Origin: Amphibacillus marinus
GTDB lineage: Bacteria > Bacillota > Bacilli > Bacillales > Amphibacillaceae
Assembly (NCBI RefSeq): GCF_900110345.1
Contig: NZ_FODJ01000003.1
Span: 124,001-188,000 of the forward strand
DNA: 64,000 nt
Direction: 5' to 3'
Shown: piece by piece, positions 24,777-34,169 of the stretch
Layout: each line of letters begins with the position of its first letter
Position numbering within the stretch: position 1 is the stretch's first letter
Program-made: the position numbers and the translations under genes
The notes under the pieces: model-generated
Database searches by the model: none
Told to the model about the DNA's origin: nothing
What the model saw: only the letters and a program-made list of their open reading frames with translations

Positions 24777-26558
24777 TTATTTGTAAAATGGCCCATATGT
24801 TTGACAGGCTAAGAAATCAGCTGATTCTAAATCCTTTGTGCCAAAACCGGAAAAAACATGTGGACGAAAAATCTTATCTTGAGCTACATTGTGTAAGGAT
24901 ACTGGAATTCTTAACATACTTGCTAATGTAAGTAATTCAGCCCCAATATGACCATGCACACTTGCGCCATGGTTGCTTCCCCAATGATTCATCATCGTAT
25001 AGACATCTTCAAATCCAGCTTCTCCGAGGTTTGGGGCGAACCAAAGTGTTGGCCAAGTTTGATCGGTACGTTCGTTAATAATGTTATGAACTTCTTCTGG
25101 AAGTTGACATGAATAGCCCTCTGCAATTTGCAAAGTTGGTCCGACACCATCGACAATATTTACTCGAATAAGTGTTAGTGGCATTTCTGCTTGTAAATGA
25201 TATTGACTGGAGAAGCCGCCACCTCTGAAATATTCGTAATTTGCTCGACACCATTTTGTTTTGTCCAAACATGACTTTATATCGCTATCCGTCATATTCC
25301 AGAATTCCTTCATGGTAGCTTGACCGTGTTCATCAATACTCCCACCACTGCCATCGAGTGCACTGGCACCAGAGTTAAGCAAATGAATTAAACCATTTTG
25401 TGCTTTACCCTCTAAGGTATAACCAGTGATCCGTTTTACCGATTCGGGGCTCCAGTACGTTCGAACATCTGAGAATATCGGTGCTTTATTGGTCAATAAT
25501 GTCCCAAAAAGCATGGCAGCCGCATTACACGTATCATTTTCTGTCGCAAAAGCAATGGGTTGCTTCGGACCATTCCAGTCAAAGCTACTCGTTAAAATCG
25601 CCTCTAAGAAATCGCCATTTGGTAACCAATCTGTCCACTGACGTTGCCCTTGAAAGCCTCCTGATAATGCGTTTCGTCCCTTTGCTTCTTCTTTCCAACC
25701 TAATTCCGTGAGCTTTGGATTACCAAATAAAATGTCGCGCACAATCAAAGTTTGCTTTGCAATAAAATCCCATTGCTTCTCTTCAGATATATAGCGCGAT
25801 TTCAAAATTACTTCTGGGAAGTCTTTGCCGTCGTTAATGTTGATGCCCTCAGAACAATTCGTTTCAATCCATGAGCGTAGCTTTGTGTAGGCGTCAGGAT
25901 CGTAAATCCCTAATTCAATTCGACGTAATAATTCTGTCATGTCTACGTACTCAATCTGCATCCCTAAATATTTCTCGAAAAAATGTTGATTGATTTGACT
26001 ACCGGCAATCCCCATCGAAGAGGCGCCAATATTGACGTAAGCTTTATTCTGCATTTCACCAGCGGCAATACTAGCACGAGCAAATAGAAGTATTTTCTCC
26101 TGCACATCTGCTGGGATGCTTTGTTCATCGTTTTCTTTAACATCTGCTCCATAAATTTTATAGGCGGGGATACCTTTTTGGGCATAACCACTCATTGCAG
26201 CAGCTAAGTAGACGGCACCAGGGCGCTCTGTCCCATTGAAGCCCCAGATCGCTTTAAATGTATTTGGACGCAAATCTAATGTTTCCGTTCCGTAACACCA
26301 GCATGGGCTGACTGTAAGAGTAGCCACAACATCCTTTCGGGCAAAATCATTGTCTACTAAACTAGCATCTGCATAGCCACCAATTGTTTGCTTAGGTAAA
26401 ATACACTCTACTGGCGTACCATCCATATAAAATAGGGTAGATTCAATTAGCTTTTTTGCCTGTAACGCCATCGCCATTGTTTGTTCTTCTAAAGATTCTC
26501 TGACACCACCCTGTCGACCATCAATTGTTGGTCGAATACCAATTTTGGGATAATCCAT
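24777..26558 (-). CDS. fucI: L-fucose isomerase
   Basis: 593 residues, against 591 in E. coli FucI. It begins MDYPKIGIRPTIDGRQGGVRE and includes GFNGTERPGAVYLAAAM and NIGASSMGIAGSQ. Metal-ligand and active-site segments of the FucI family are visible near WTDWLPNGDF. It converts L-fucose to L-fuculose with Mn2+. The ribosome site on the complement is aaggaggagtataatc. Confidence 0.95.
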   Translation of the reverse strand: MDYPKIGIRPTIDGRQGGVRESLEEQTMAMALQAKKLIESTLFYMDGTPVECILPKQTIGGYADASLVDNDFARKDVVATLTVSPCWCYGTETLDLRPNTFKAIWGFNGTERPGAVYLAAAMSGYAQKGIPAYKIYGADVKENDEQSIPADVQEKILLFARASIAAGEMQNKAYVNIGASSMGIAGSQINQHFFEKYLGMQIEYVDMTELLRRIELGIYDPDAYTKLRSWIETNCSEGININDGKDFPEVILKSRYISEEKQWDFIAKQTLIVRDILFGNPKLTELGWKEEAKGRNALSGGFQGQRQWTDWLPNGDFLEAILTSSFDWNGPKQPIAFATENDTCNAAAMLFGTLLTNKAPIFSDVRTYWSPESVKRITGYTLEGKAQNGLIHLLNSGASALDGSGGSIDEHGQATMKEFWNMTDSDIKSCLDKTKWCRANYEYFRGGGFSSQYHLQAEMPLTLIRVNIVDGVGPTLQIAEGYSCQLPEEVHNIINERTDQTWPTLWFAPNLGEAGFEDVYTMMNHWGSNHGASVHGHIGAELLTLASMLRIPVSLHNVAQDKIFRPHVFSGFGTKDLESADFLACQTYGPFYK

Positions 26559-26587
26559 GATTATACTCCTCCTTGTTAAAGAATTAC

Positions 26588-26599
26588 TAAACCGATTTA
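26588..26599. promoter_or_regulatory. possible operator between fucI and fucK
   Basis: taaaccgattta is close to the palindromic LacI-type operators at 48177, 48190 and 53579 (taaaccggttta, taaatcgattta). It lies in the short fucK-fucI gap. This could be chance or an extra control point; low confidence. Confidence 0.25.
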
Positions 26600-26615
26600 A
26601 CTATAATAGTTTTTT

Positions 26616-28070
26616 TCAAATGTTCTTTGCACTTAGTTCCTTTAGTGATTCTTGATAGCATTGATAGGCTTGTTCATAGGCTTGGTTTCTTCTAGGGATA
26701 AAGTAGGTTGGCGGATGACTAGCTGTTACTAATAACACCAGCTCTTCTCTGGTCCGAATGGCTTTTAATGCTAGGAATTGCGCCAGTGCATTGCCTAAAG
26801 CAGAGCTTTCGGAATAACAAACAGCAATGGTGCATTGCGTTAAATCCGCCGTTAATTGGTTTAAAAAATCTGATTTACTACCACCACCAAACAAATAGAT
26901 CGGTTTCGAGTTCTCCCCAATAAGATCAGCAAATGTGGCAGCATATTTAAAGGCAAGATTTTGATAAATGGCTAAGAATAATCTTGCCGTTGAATCCAGT
27001 AAAGGAAGGTTGTGCTGTTTTCCGTACGTTCTCAGTGCTGAACCGAATTGGCCTTTACTTAAAAAACGGTCATCTTGACTATCAAAAAAGAAGCCAATAG
27101 GTGGCTCATTTTCTAGTAATCGCTGAACCTCTTGAATAGAAATCGACTTCGTTTGATTGACTTCACGCAAAGCTTCCTCAATAAACCACATACCAAGCAT
27201 GTTCTGTAACTTTAAGATTTTCCCATCGCCAGCTTGTTCATATGAATAGTTGGCTTCTAGTGGATGGCGCAAAATTAAGCCGCTTTCTGCTTTTTGCCCT
27301 AAAACGGACCAAGTTCCTGATGATAGGAAAAAACTAGTATGATCATTTGTCGGTAAGGCGTATATAGCACTAGCCGTATCATGCTCCATAACTGAGTGAA
27401 TCGGAATGTGGTGTTCGCCAGTTTTTACCGTGCCTACTCTTGTATACGGTAAGACGATTGTTGAAAAAAGCTTTGTTGGAATGTCCATTTCTGCAATTAA
27501 ATCTAATGCCCACTGCTGTTGTTTGATGTCAAATAATTGACTTGTGGAAGCAATTGAAGATTCTGTCAAGATCGAACCTGTGAGCAGATAATGAATTAAA
27601 TCAGGAATCATTAGCAAATGCTCAGCCTCTTGCAGGCTTTCTGGATCGTTATTCTTTAAGTAAAGCAATTGTGAGCTTGTGTTAATTGATGCATTTGCGA
27701 TACCAGTCCGTTGTCGAAACTGGTCAGGTAGCTTCATTCCATAGTGTAGATTCTTCTCTTGTAGCATCGTTTGGTAACATAAAGGTGTGCGTATTAATTC
27801 ACCTGCACCATTTATCAAGCCAAAGTCACAGCCCCATGAATCAAAGCCAATGCTTTCAATAAAATACGTCGTTGACGCCATCCTGATGATCGTCCTTATC
27901 TCATTCATTATCATATCTATGTCCCACCGGATCTCGCCTTGCTCCTGATTAACAAGCTGATAGCCTGTAAAACGGTAAACTTCTATTTCTTGTAGGGTAC
28001 AGTTATCTAAGCGATACACGATGCCCCTTGCACTGGTAGCGCCTAAATCAAAGGCTAAGATCGTATGCAT
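26616..28070 (-). CDS. fucK: L-fuculokinase (FGGY family)
   Basis: 484 residues, against 482 for E. coli FucK. N-terminal phosphate-binding loop FDLGATSARG, then IGFDSWGCDFGLI, the substrate region VMEHDTASAIYALP and the C-terminal ATP-binding FGGGSKSDFLNQLTADL. The sequence is also like rhamnulokinase; the company of fucI and fucA settles it as fuculokinase. It phosphorylates L-fuculose at C1. First gene of the leftward operon. Confidence 0.85.
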   Translation of the reverse strand: MHTILAFDLGATSARGIVYRLDNCTLQEIEVYRFTGYQLVNQEQGEIRWDIDMIMNEIRTIIRMASTTYFIESIGFDSWGCDFGLINGAGELIRTPLCYQTMLQEKNLHYGMKLPDQFRQRTGIANASINTSSQLLYLKNNDPESLQEAEHLLMIPDLIHYLLTGSILTESSIASTSQLFDIKQQQWALDLIAEMDIPTKLFSTIVLPYTRVGTVKTGEHHIPIHSVMEHDTASAIYALPTNDHTSFFLSSGTWSVLGQKAESGLILRHPLEANYSYEQAGDGKILKLQNMLGMWFIEEALREVNQTKSISIQEVQRLLENEPPIGFFFDSQDDRFLSKGQFGSALRTYGKQHNLPLLDSTARLFLAIYQNLAFKYAATFADLIGENSKPIYLFGGGSKSDFLNQLTADLTQCTIAVCYSESSALGNALAQFLALKAIRTREELVLLVTASHPPTYFIPRRNQAYEQAYQCYQESLKELSAKNI

Positions 28071-28140
28071 ATCTCCCCTCCAATTCTGAAAATATTCTCA
28101 ATTATTTCAGTTAACATAATTGAATAACCCCAATTCTATA

Positions 28141-28154
28141 TTAGAACGTTTTCA
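28141..28154 (-). promoter_or_regulatory. cre-like site, fucK side
   Basis: Read on the minus strand, TGAAAACGTTCTAA matches the CcpA consensus at 13 of 14 positions. It lies about 70 bp before the fucK start in the divergent promoter region. Confidence 0.5.
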
Positions 28155-28220
28155 AACATAAGCGATGAACACATTTTTGAACAAACGTCAATCATGGTTT
28201 CAAATCTAGCTAAATTGGCT

Positions 28221-28234
28221 TGCAACCGATATCA
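28221..28234 (+). promoter_or_regulatory. cre-like site, fucosidase side
   Basis: TGCAACCGATATCA matches TGWAANCGNTNWCA at 13 of 14 positions (C at the third base). It lies 40 bp before the fucosidase start. Together with the site at 28141 this suggests catabolite repression in both directions. Confidence 0.5.
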
Positions 28235-28273
28235 TAAAGCTAATCAATTTAATAGACGCACAGGAGGATTTAG

Positions 28274-29581
28274 ATGACAACAAATAATCACAAGTGGTTT
28301 TCAGAAGGCAGATATGGATTATTTATTCATTTTGGGCTATATTCCATCGCTGCTAGACATGAGTGGGTTCAAACTTTGGAGGAAGTCGATGTTGAATCGT
28401 ATCAAAAGTACTTTGACCAGTTTAATCCTGATTTGCTAGATGCAAAGGAATGGGCCAAGAAAACAAAGGCAGCAGGGTTTAAATATGTCACAATTACCGC
28501 AAAGCATCATGAAGGTTTTTGTTTATGGGATACAAAAGAAACCTCATATAACATTACCCAGACCTCGTATCAACGGGATTTATTAGGTGAACTGATTGAG
28601 GCATTTCGTGAAGAAGGCTTGAAAATAGGGATCTATTACTCACTTCTTGATTGGCATCATCCCGAATTTCTTGTTGATGGCTACCATCCAATGAGGAACA
28701 ATCCAGAATTTATCCAGAATCAGCAAGATAATATGGAAAACTATCGCGCATTTATGTTTGCCCAAGTTAAAGAACTCTTAACAAATTACGGGACAATTGA
28801 TTATCTGTGGTTTGATTTCTCTTATCAGAGTCGAGATTGGGGTACTTCAGTTGGCAAAGGAGCTGATGATTGGGGAAGTGTTGAATTAGAGAAGCTAATT
28901 TATTCCATTCAACCTAATATTTTAATTAATGATCGGTTAGGCTTAAATCGAGGTGTATTGACACCTGAACAATTTGCTAGAAGCAAAGGGATGGAAAATG
29001 AAGCTGATGTTTGGGAAACAGTGCAAACCTTAAATAATAGCTGGGGCTATGATCGTGATAATCTTAACTTTAAGTCTAGTGAAATGGTTGCTAAGCAATT
29101 AGTTGATACCGTTTCAAAGGGTGGAAATATTACCATTAACATTGGTCCGAACGCTAGAGGGTTATGGGATGAACAAAGTGATACGATTTTGTCAGAAGTA
29201 GGGGATTGGTTAACTCGACATGGTGTATCGATTTATGGAGCGACTGGAAGCAACTATCCTGCTCCATTAGATTGTCGTTACACGCAAAAAGGAAACAAGC
29301 TGTTTTTACAAATATTCAGTTGGCCTTATCGAACCCTGCTATTACCCGAGCTTGGTGGAAAAGTAGCTTTCGCGCGACTTTTGAATGATGGTTCCGAGAT
29401 TCGGTTTACTGATACCAAAAATTTAAGCGGAAAAAGAGCATCTAACACCAATCTCTATAAAGAAATTACTGAAGTCAATATTAAAGAAGCGCTTGATCCA
29501 ACCATGCTGATGTTAAACTTACCTATTCGTAAGCCAAATGAATTAATTCCAGTAATTGAATTAACCTTAAAGGAGGAATAA
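28274..29581 (+). CDS. alpha-L-fucosidase, GH29
   Basis: 435 residues, with acaggaggattt before the ATG. WFSEGRYGLFIHFGLYSIAARHEW at 8-31 and KHHEGFCLWDT at 77-87 are GH29 signatures; the likely nucleophile is Asp181 in YLWFDFSY. No signal peptide, so it works in the cytoplasm. It is followed 2 bp later by the PTS genes, so the PTS probably brings in a fucosylated oligosaccharide or glycoside that this enzyme cleaves to free L-fucose for FucI. Confidence 0.9.
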   Translation: MTTNNHKWFSEGRYGLFIHFGLYSIAARHEWVQTLEEVDVESYQKYFDQFNPDLLDAKEWAKKTKAAGFKYVTITAKHHEGFCLWDTKETSYNITQTSYQRDLLGELIEAFREEGLKIGIYYSLLDWHHPEFLVDGYHPMRNNPEFIQNQQDNMENYRAFMFAQVKELLTNYGTIDYLWFDFSYQSRDWGTSVGKGADDWGSVELEKLIYSIQPNILINDRLGLNRGVLTPEQFARSKGMENEADVWETVQTLNNSWGYDRDNLNFKSSEMVAKQLVDTVSKGGNITINIGPNARGLWDEQSDTILSEVGDWLTRHGVSIYGATGSNYPAPLDCRYTQKGNKLFLQIFSWPYRTLLLPELGGKVAFARLLNDGSEIRFTDTKNLSGKRASNTNLYKEITEVNIKEALDPTMLMLNLPIRKPNELIPVIELTLKEE

Positions 29582-29583
29582 AG

Positions 29584-30534
29584 ATGGGGATAGGCATTAT
29601 TCTTGCAAGTCATGGCGACTTTGCGAGTGGAATTAAAAATACTGGTGACATGATTATGGGTAGACAAGATAAAGTAGCGGTCTGTCTCCTGATGCCAGAT
29701 GACAATCCAGAACAACTTAAGGATAGCCTAGAAGCTGCAATCGCCAGCTTTGAAAAAGAAGATGAATTGTTATTTCTTGTAGATCTTTGGGGGGGCACAC
29801 CCTTTAATCAAGCAAATCAGCTTATTCAACAGAGTGATCGGAACATAGAGATAGCTTCAGGATTAAATGTACCGATGCTGCTTCAGGCATATAGCGAGCG
29901 ATTTAATCCCGATCGTGGTGTTACAGAAATAGTCGCTAGTATTTTATCAGAAGGAAAAGAGGGAATCCGTTCAAATACAGAGCAACCTCAACACGTCAAT
30001 AAAGTAGAACCAAGCCAAGTAACCGAAATGGTAACGAATAAAAAGATGGCCCAACTGGGCATTCAACATGTCCGTCTAGATGAGCGCTTAATCCATGGGC
30101 AAGTTGCAACACTTTGGTTAGGGAAATTGGGCGCTACCCGAGTCATGATCGTTGATGACAATGTTGTAAATGACTCAATCACGAAAGCATCATTAAAAAC
30201 GGCTGTCCCTGGCGGAATTAAATTAAGTATTTTGAAAACTGAAACCGCTTCGAAACGATTAAAACAAGGCATCTATCAAAATCAAAAAGTGATGATCATT
30301 GCAAAAGAAATTGAAACTATTTTTGCCTTAATTGATTCTGGTGTGCCAATTGAGCGATTTAATCTGGGTAATGCAAGTTCAAAAGAAGGGACAATCCAAA
30401 TTAAAAGATCATTATTTTTAACTGAAGCTGCTATCGCAAAACTAAATGATTTAGAAAAACAGGGTGTTTTCGTTACTGCTCAAATGGTACCAATGGAAGA
30501 AGAAAAATCATTTTCACAGATTTATGGAAGGTAG
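29584..30534 (+). CDS. PTS mannose-family EIIAB fusion
   Basis: 316 residues. EIIA domain at 1 to about 125 with active His10 in IILASHGDFASGI; a linker of about 25 polar residues; EIIB domain at about 157-316 with active His171 in VRLDERLIHGQVATLW. It starts right after the fucosidase stop and has its ribosome site (aaaggagg) inside that gene. It phosphorylates the sugar transported by EIIC/EIID. Two-domain EIIAB proteins are normal for ManX-like systems. Confidence 0.9.
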   Translation: MGIGIILASHGDFASGIKNTGDMIMGRQDKVAVCLLMPDDNPEQLKDSLEAAIASFEKEDELLFLVDLWGGTPFNQANQLIQQSDRNIEIASGLNVPMLLQAYSERFNPDRGVTEIVASILSEGKEGIRSNTEQPQHVNKVEPSQVTEMVTNKKMAQLGIQHVRLDERLIHGQVATLWLGKLGATRVMIVDDNVVNDSITKASLKTAVPGGIKLSILKTETASKRLKQGIYQNQKVMIIAKEIETIFALIDSGVPIERFNLGNASSKEGTIQIKRSLFLTEAAIAKLNDLEKQGVFVTAQMVPMEEEKSFSQIYGR

Positions 30535-30543
30535 GGGAATCTC

Positions 30544-31359
30544 ATGAACATGGAAATTTGGCAAATTATTGTCCTATCACTATTAGGATTTTATGCAATT
30601 GTTGAGAATTTAGGGATTAATGTTTTTGCGAATCAAGCACTGATAATGGGGACGATCACAGGACTTGTGATGGGCGACTTAGAGACAGGGCTAGCTGTCG
30701 GAGCAACCCTACAACTAATGGGCTTAGGTATTCAAGCGTATGGTGGAGCCAGTGTTCCTGATTACATGACAGCATCGATTGTTGGAACTGCATTTGCAGT
30801 CATGAGTGGCAGAGGGGCGGAATTTGGAATTGGTTTAGCCGTGCCAGTAGCTTTGTTAATGATTCAACTCGATATTCTAGCACGCTTTTGTAATGTCTTT
30901 TTTCAGAAAAGAATTGATAATGCGATTACATTAATGAATCTATCAAAAATTAAAATGTTTCACCTCTTAGGAACAGTAAGTTGGGGATTATCTAGGGGAT
31001 TACCAATCTTTCTCGTGTTTAGCTTTGGAGAAAGTATTATTGAATTTATCTCTGACGTTATTCCAGAATGGTTAACTGGTGGTTTATCGGTAGCTGGTGG
31101 GATGCTGCCAGCTGTCGGTATCGCAATTTTGCTGCGCTATTTACCAGTAAAGAACTTTATAACGTATTTAATGATTGGCTTCATTGCCGTTGCCTATTTG
31201 CAAATGCCTATGTTTGGTGTGGCATTACTTGGATTTGCTTTAGCCATTCTCCAATTTAAGAAATTAATTAGTGAACAATCAGGGCATGCTGGCTTGGTAA
31301 CAGCCAATGCGAATCTGAATGTTAGAGGAGGGTTAAGCGAAAATGAATACGAAAATTAA
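30544..31359 (+). CDS. PTS mannose-family EIIC
   Basis: 271 residues, start at 30544 (gtaggggaatctc ahead). Hydrophobic throughout. ALIMGTITGLVMGDLETGLAVGATLQLMGLG and GGASVPDYMTASIVGTAFAV are family hallmarks. It forms the membrane channel with EIID, whose gene overlaps it by 17 bp. Confidence 0.9.
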   Translation: MNMEIWQIIVLSLLGFYAIVENLGINVFANQALIMGTITGLVMGDLETGLAVGATLQLMGLGIQAYGGASVPDYMTASIVGTAFAVMSGRGAEFGIGLAVPVALLMIQLDILARFCNVFFQKRIDNAITLMNLSKIKMFHLLGTVSWGLSRGLPIFLVFSFGESIIEFISDVIPEWLTGGLSVAGGMLPAVGIAILLRYLPVKNFITYLMIGFIAVAYLQMPMFGVALLGFALAILQFKKLISEQSGHAGLVTANANLNVRGGLSENEYEN

Positions 31360-32137
31360 TCAAAAAGATCTTGATAAAGTAAGTGTTAAATGGTTGTATG
31401 GTAGCCAACTTTCTTGGAATTATGAACGGATGATGGGCGGCGGTTACTTATATGCCATGCTGCCAGTGTTAGAAAAATTATATGATGATGATAAAGAGAA
31501 GCAACAAGAAATCATGCGGGTTCACAGTCAATTCTTTAATACAACGCCGCATATGGGAGGATTTATCCTCGGAATGGATATTGCTACAGAAGAAGCGGAA
31601 GGATACAAAGCTAAAGACACGGTAACAGGCTTGAAAACTGGACTAATGGGTTCCTTCGCTGGTGTAGGTGATACCATTTTTGGTGTGCTATTTCCTACCG
31701 TGTTTGGATCAGTAGCATCATATCTTGCTTTGAATGGGAATGCAACTGGTGTCGTTATCTGGTTACTTGTGAACATTGCGATCCTCATTTTCCGATTCTT
31801 TTCGGTGCGAATTGGTTATAAGCAAGGGGTAAAATTAGTTAGTAGCATGTCAGGCCACTTAAATGCACTAACAAATGCTGCGACTTTATTAGGGGTAACC
31901 GTAATTGGGGCAATGATACCTTCTGTTATTAATGCACCCATTGCCTTGACGTTTACCACAGGTGATGTGGAACTTAATATTCAGGATACAATTGATCAAA
32001 TTATGCCAATGATGGTTCCAGCCATTTTAGTTGGTGTTATCTACTGGTTATTAGGCAAGAAGCACTTTAATTCAACGAGAGCGATTCTTTCAATTATAAT
32101 CTTGGCTGTTGCTTTAAAAGCTTTAGGAGTTATGTAA
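31343..32137 (+). CDS. PTS mannose-family EIID
   Basis: 264 residues. WLYGSQLSWNYERMMGGGYLYAMLPVLEKLY at the N terminus and HSQFFNTTPHMGGFILGM match EIID. The TGLKTGLMGSFAGVGDTIFG segment is also typical. The ribosome site (agaggagg) and start lie inside the EIIC gene. Last of the four-gene fucosidase-PTS unit; a stable hairpin follows. Confidence 0.9.
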   Translation: MNTKINQKDLDKVSVKWLYGSQLSWNYERMMGGGYLYAMLPVLEKLYDDDKEKQQEIMRVHSQFFNTTPHMGGFILGMDIATEEAEGYKAKDTVTGLKTGLMGSFAGVGDTIFGVLFPTVFGSVASYLALNGNATGVVIWLLVNIAILIFRFFSVRIGYKQGVKLVSSMSGHLNALTNAATLLGVTVIGAMIPSVINAPIALTFTTGDVELNIQDTIDQIMPMMVPAILVGVIYWLLGKKHFNSTRAILSIIILAVALKALGVM

Positions 32138-32144
32138 GAATAAG

Positions 32145-32188
32145 CTACCTCTTCTGAATGCAAAGCGAGTTGAATTCAGAAGAGGTAG
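32145..32188 (+). terminator. hairpin after the fucosidase-PTS operon
   Basis: A 15-bp perfect stem, ctacctcttctgaat (32145-32159) with attcagaagaggtag (32174-32188), starts 7 bp after the EIID stop. No T-run follows (taaagtt), so it may be a processing or stabilising element rather than a strong terminator; the two following genes could be partly cotranscribed. Confidence 0.6.
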
Positions 32189-32293
32189 TAAAGTTAGGTC
32201 AGGCTTATTTATTGAGAGCTTAGGGAATGAGGAGAATGGCAGGTAGGTTAGTCAATTATTTTTGATAAAAATAGAGTTAAAAGGGGGCAAATC

Positions 32294-32998
32294 ATGACAT
32301 TAGCTTTTTTCGAGGAATGTAAGAGACTTACAAAAGTATTGGAAGAAAATGAAGCTGGAAATATCTCGAAAGCAGCCGCAATCGTTGCGGAAGGCATTAT
32401 GAATGGAGGGATTACCCAAGCATTTGGTAGTGGACACTCGTATGCAGCAGCTATTGAAATAAGTGGGCGCGCAGGAGGCTTAATTCCGTCTAAGGTAATT
32501 GCTGATCCTGCTGGAGGGATGTATGAGCAACACGAAGGTGTAGGTAAAGCGTTGATGCATAAAGTAATGATAAAGCCTCACGATGTTTTCTTTTTGATCT
32601 CTAACTCTGGGCGCAATCCAATGTCGATTGAGTTGGCGGAAGAAATAAAAAGGCAAGGGAATAAATTAATTGTAGTCACTGCATTAGCAATATCTAAAAA
32701 TTCTGTATCTAGGCATAGTAGTGGTAAACTATTATATGAGTTTGCCGATGTTGTCCTAGATAATCATTCAGCGTTTGGGGATGCAGCTTTAGCTATAGAC
32801 AACCTTGATACGAAAGTTTGTGGGACCTCATCGTTTGCTGCTACGCTCCTGCTCCAGCAAACGATGTATGAAGCCATTCAAATTATGGTAGAGCAAGGTT
32901 TTGAGCCACCTGTCTACCTTAGTGCAAACGTCGATGGGGGACATGAACGTAATTTAGCTATTGAAGATAAGTATGCTGATCGTATTTTCCATATCTAA
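32294..32998 (+). CDS. SIS-domain sugar-phosphate isomerase-like protein
   Basis: 234 residues, aaaagggggcaaatc before the ATG. SIS domain: [20 protein letters not shown] at about 41-60, [20 protein letters not shown] and [15 protein letters not shown]. This is the single-SIS-domain group near UPF0309. SIS proteins bind phosphosugars for isomerisation or regulation. In this locus it may process the sugar 6-phosphate left when the fucosidase cuts (for example an amino sugar phosphate), but that is inference. Confidence 0.8.
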   Translation: MTLAFFEECKRLTKVLEENEAGNISKAAAIVAEGIMNGGITQAFGSGHSYAAAIEISGRAGGLIPSKVIADPAGGMYEQHEGVGKALMHKVMIKPHDVFFLISNSGRNPMSIELAEEIKRQGNKLIVVTALAISKNSVSRHSSGKLLYEFADVVLDNHSAFGDAALAIDNLDTKVCGTSSFAATLLLQQTMYEAIQIMVEQGFEPPVYLSANVDGGHERNLAIEDKYADRIFHI

Positions 32999-33086
32999 AT
33001 TTGCTAAGTGGTCTTTTCATAAGGAACGTCAAATTATAGGATGGTAGCAAAGTGACACTAATGAAATTGGTTAAGGGGATGAGGAA

Positions 33087-33737
33087 ATGGAAAGTCATGT
33101 GATTAAAGAGTTCTGTGCGGAGAATCTGACCAATATTCCAGCAGCTATTAAAGCCGGAGCCAAACGGATTGAACTTTGTGACAACTTAGCTGTTGGTGGC
33201 ACCACCCCATCTTATGGGGTGTTAAAAAAAACAATTGAACTCGCACATCAAGCCGATGTTACGGTTATGACAATGATTAGACCACGCGGTGGGAATTTCG
33301 CCTATTGCAAAGCAGAGATCGAGATGATGGCAAATGATATTCAAATGTGTTTGCAGCTTGGGTCGGATGGTGTTGTATTGGGTTGCTTGAAAAAGGATTG
33401 GATTGATGAAGATGCGACTTCTTATTTAATTAATAAGTCAGCAGGTATGGCCATTACTTTTCACATGGCCTTCGATGAACTTTCAATAGAAAATCAATTC
33501 AGAGCAATTGATTGGCTCGCTGCCAATAAAGTGAGTAGAATATTGACCCACGGTGGTAGCCCAGAATGTAGCATTGAGGAGAACTTCCCTCATCTCAAAG
33601 ACTTAATTGAGTATGCAGCAAATCGAATTATAATCCTACCCGGTGCAGGCATTACTTATCACAATGTAGAAAATGTCCTTGATGTTCTGCAAGTAGATGA
33701 GGCACATGGAACTAAAATTGTCAAACTATCATCCTAA
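33087..33737 (+). CDS. cutC: CutC-family protein
   Basis: 216 residues. FCAENLTNIPAAIKAGAKRI ELCDNLAVGGTTPSYG at the start, MIRPRGGNFAY, GSDGVVLGCL, FHMAFDE and RILTHGGSP are the CutC signature blocks of this TIM-barrel family. Although the name comes from copper homeostasis in E. coli, the biochemical role is unsettled and the gene often lies in sugar loci. Here it follows the SIS gene and the fucoside PTS, so a glycan-related function is plausible. Confidence 0.9.
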   Translation: MESHVIKEFCAENLTNIPAAIKAGAKRIELCDNLAVGGTTPSYGVLKKTIELAHQADVTVMTMIRPRGGNFAYCKAEIEMMANDIQMCLQLGSDGVVLGCLKKDWIDEDATSYLINKSAGMAITFHMAFDELSIENQFRAIDWLAANKVSRILTHGGSPECSIEENFPHLKDLIEYAANRIIILPGAGITYHNVENVLDVLQVDEAHGTKIVKLSS

Positions 33738-33805
33738 TGCGTTTGAGCGATAGTCGTGTCTAACACGCATACTTGACAATTTAGGTAAAAAGAATCAGCC
33801 GTGCT

Positions 33806-33829
33806 CGCCCTCATTCTAATTTGAGGGCG
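33806..33829 (+). terminator. hairpin after cutC
   Basis: cgccctca (33806-33813) pairs with tgagggcg (33822-33829), an 8-bp perfect GC-rich stem with an eight-base loop, 69 bp after the cutC stop. There is no T-run, so it is a possible terminator only. Confidence 0.45.
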
Positions 33830-33849
33830 ATTAAACAGCTTTAATTGTC

Positions 33850-34110
33850 TTAATCAGCCAACCTAACTTGGTAGTTTGGATCAAAGCTAGATGAGCCAAA
33901 CAAACCGATGTCGAATCCGCCACTTAAATCAAGACCATGGCTTAAATCAAACGTTTCAAGGTTGCCATAATGGCTTGCACGGGCTCTTTACGGTTAGTCT
34001 CATAGTAGTAACGGGCTTGTTTATAGTCATAGAAAAGTACTACGAGATAAAGCCTCTAAGCACGTAAGCTTCTTCGGTAGCTAACAGCATAGGACTACCA
34101 CACCCCGTTA
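33850..34110 (-). pseudogene. frameshifted remnant of an unidentified gene
   Basis: On the minus strand three coding-like segments follow in different frames: GCGSPMLLATEEAYVLRGFI S (near 34105-34035), then FYDYKQARYYYETNRKEP, then HYGNLETFDLSHGLDLSGGF followed by a tail ending NYQVRLAD and a TAA at 33850-33852. Two frameshifts join them, and stops lie between. The composition (aromatic- and Gly-rich with a clear tail) looks like real protein, not noise. I cannot name the family. Confidence 0.4.
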
Positions 34111-34169
34111 CCTATCATTAATTTTAAAAAAAGCCTATGAAAGTGAACATATTGTTAGATATTATGTTG

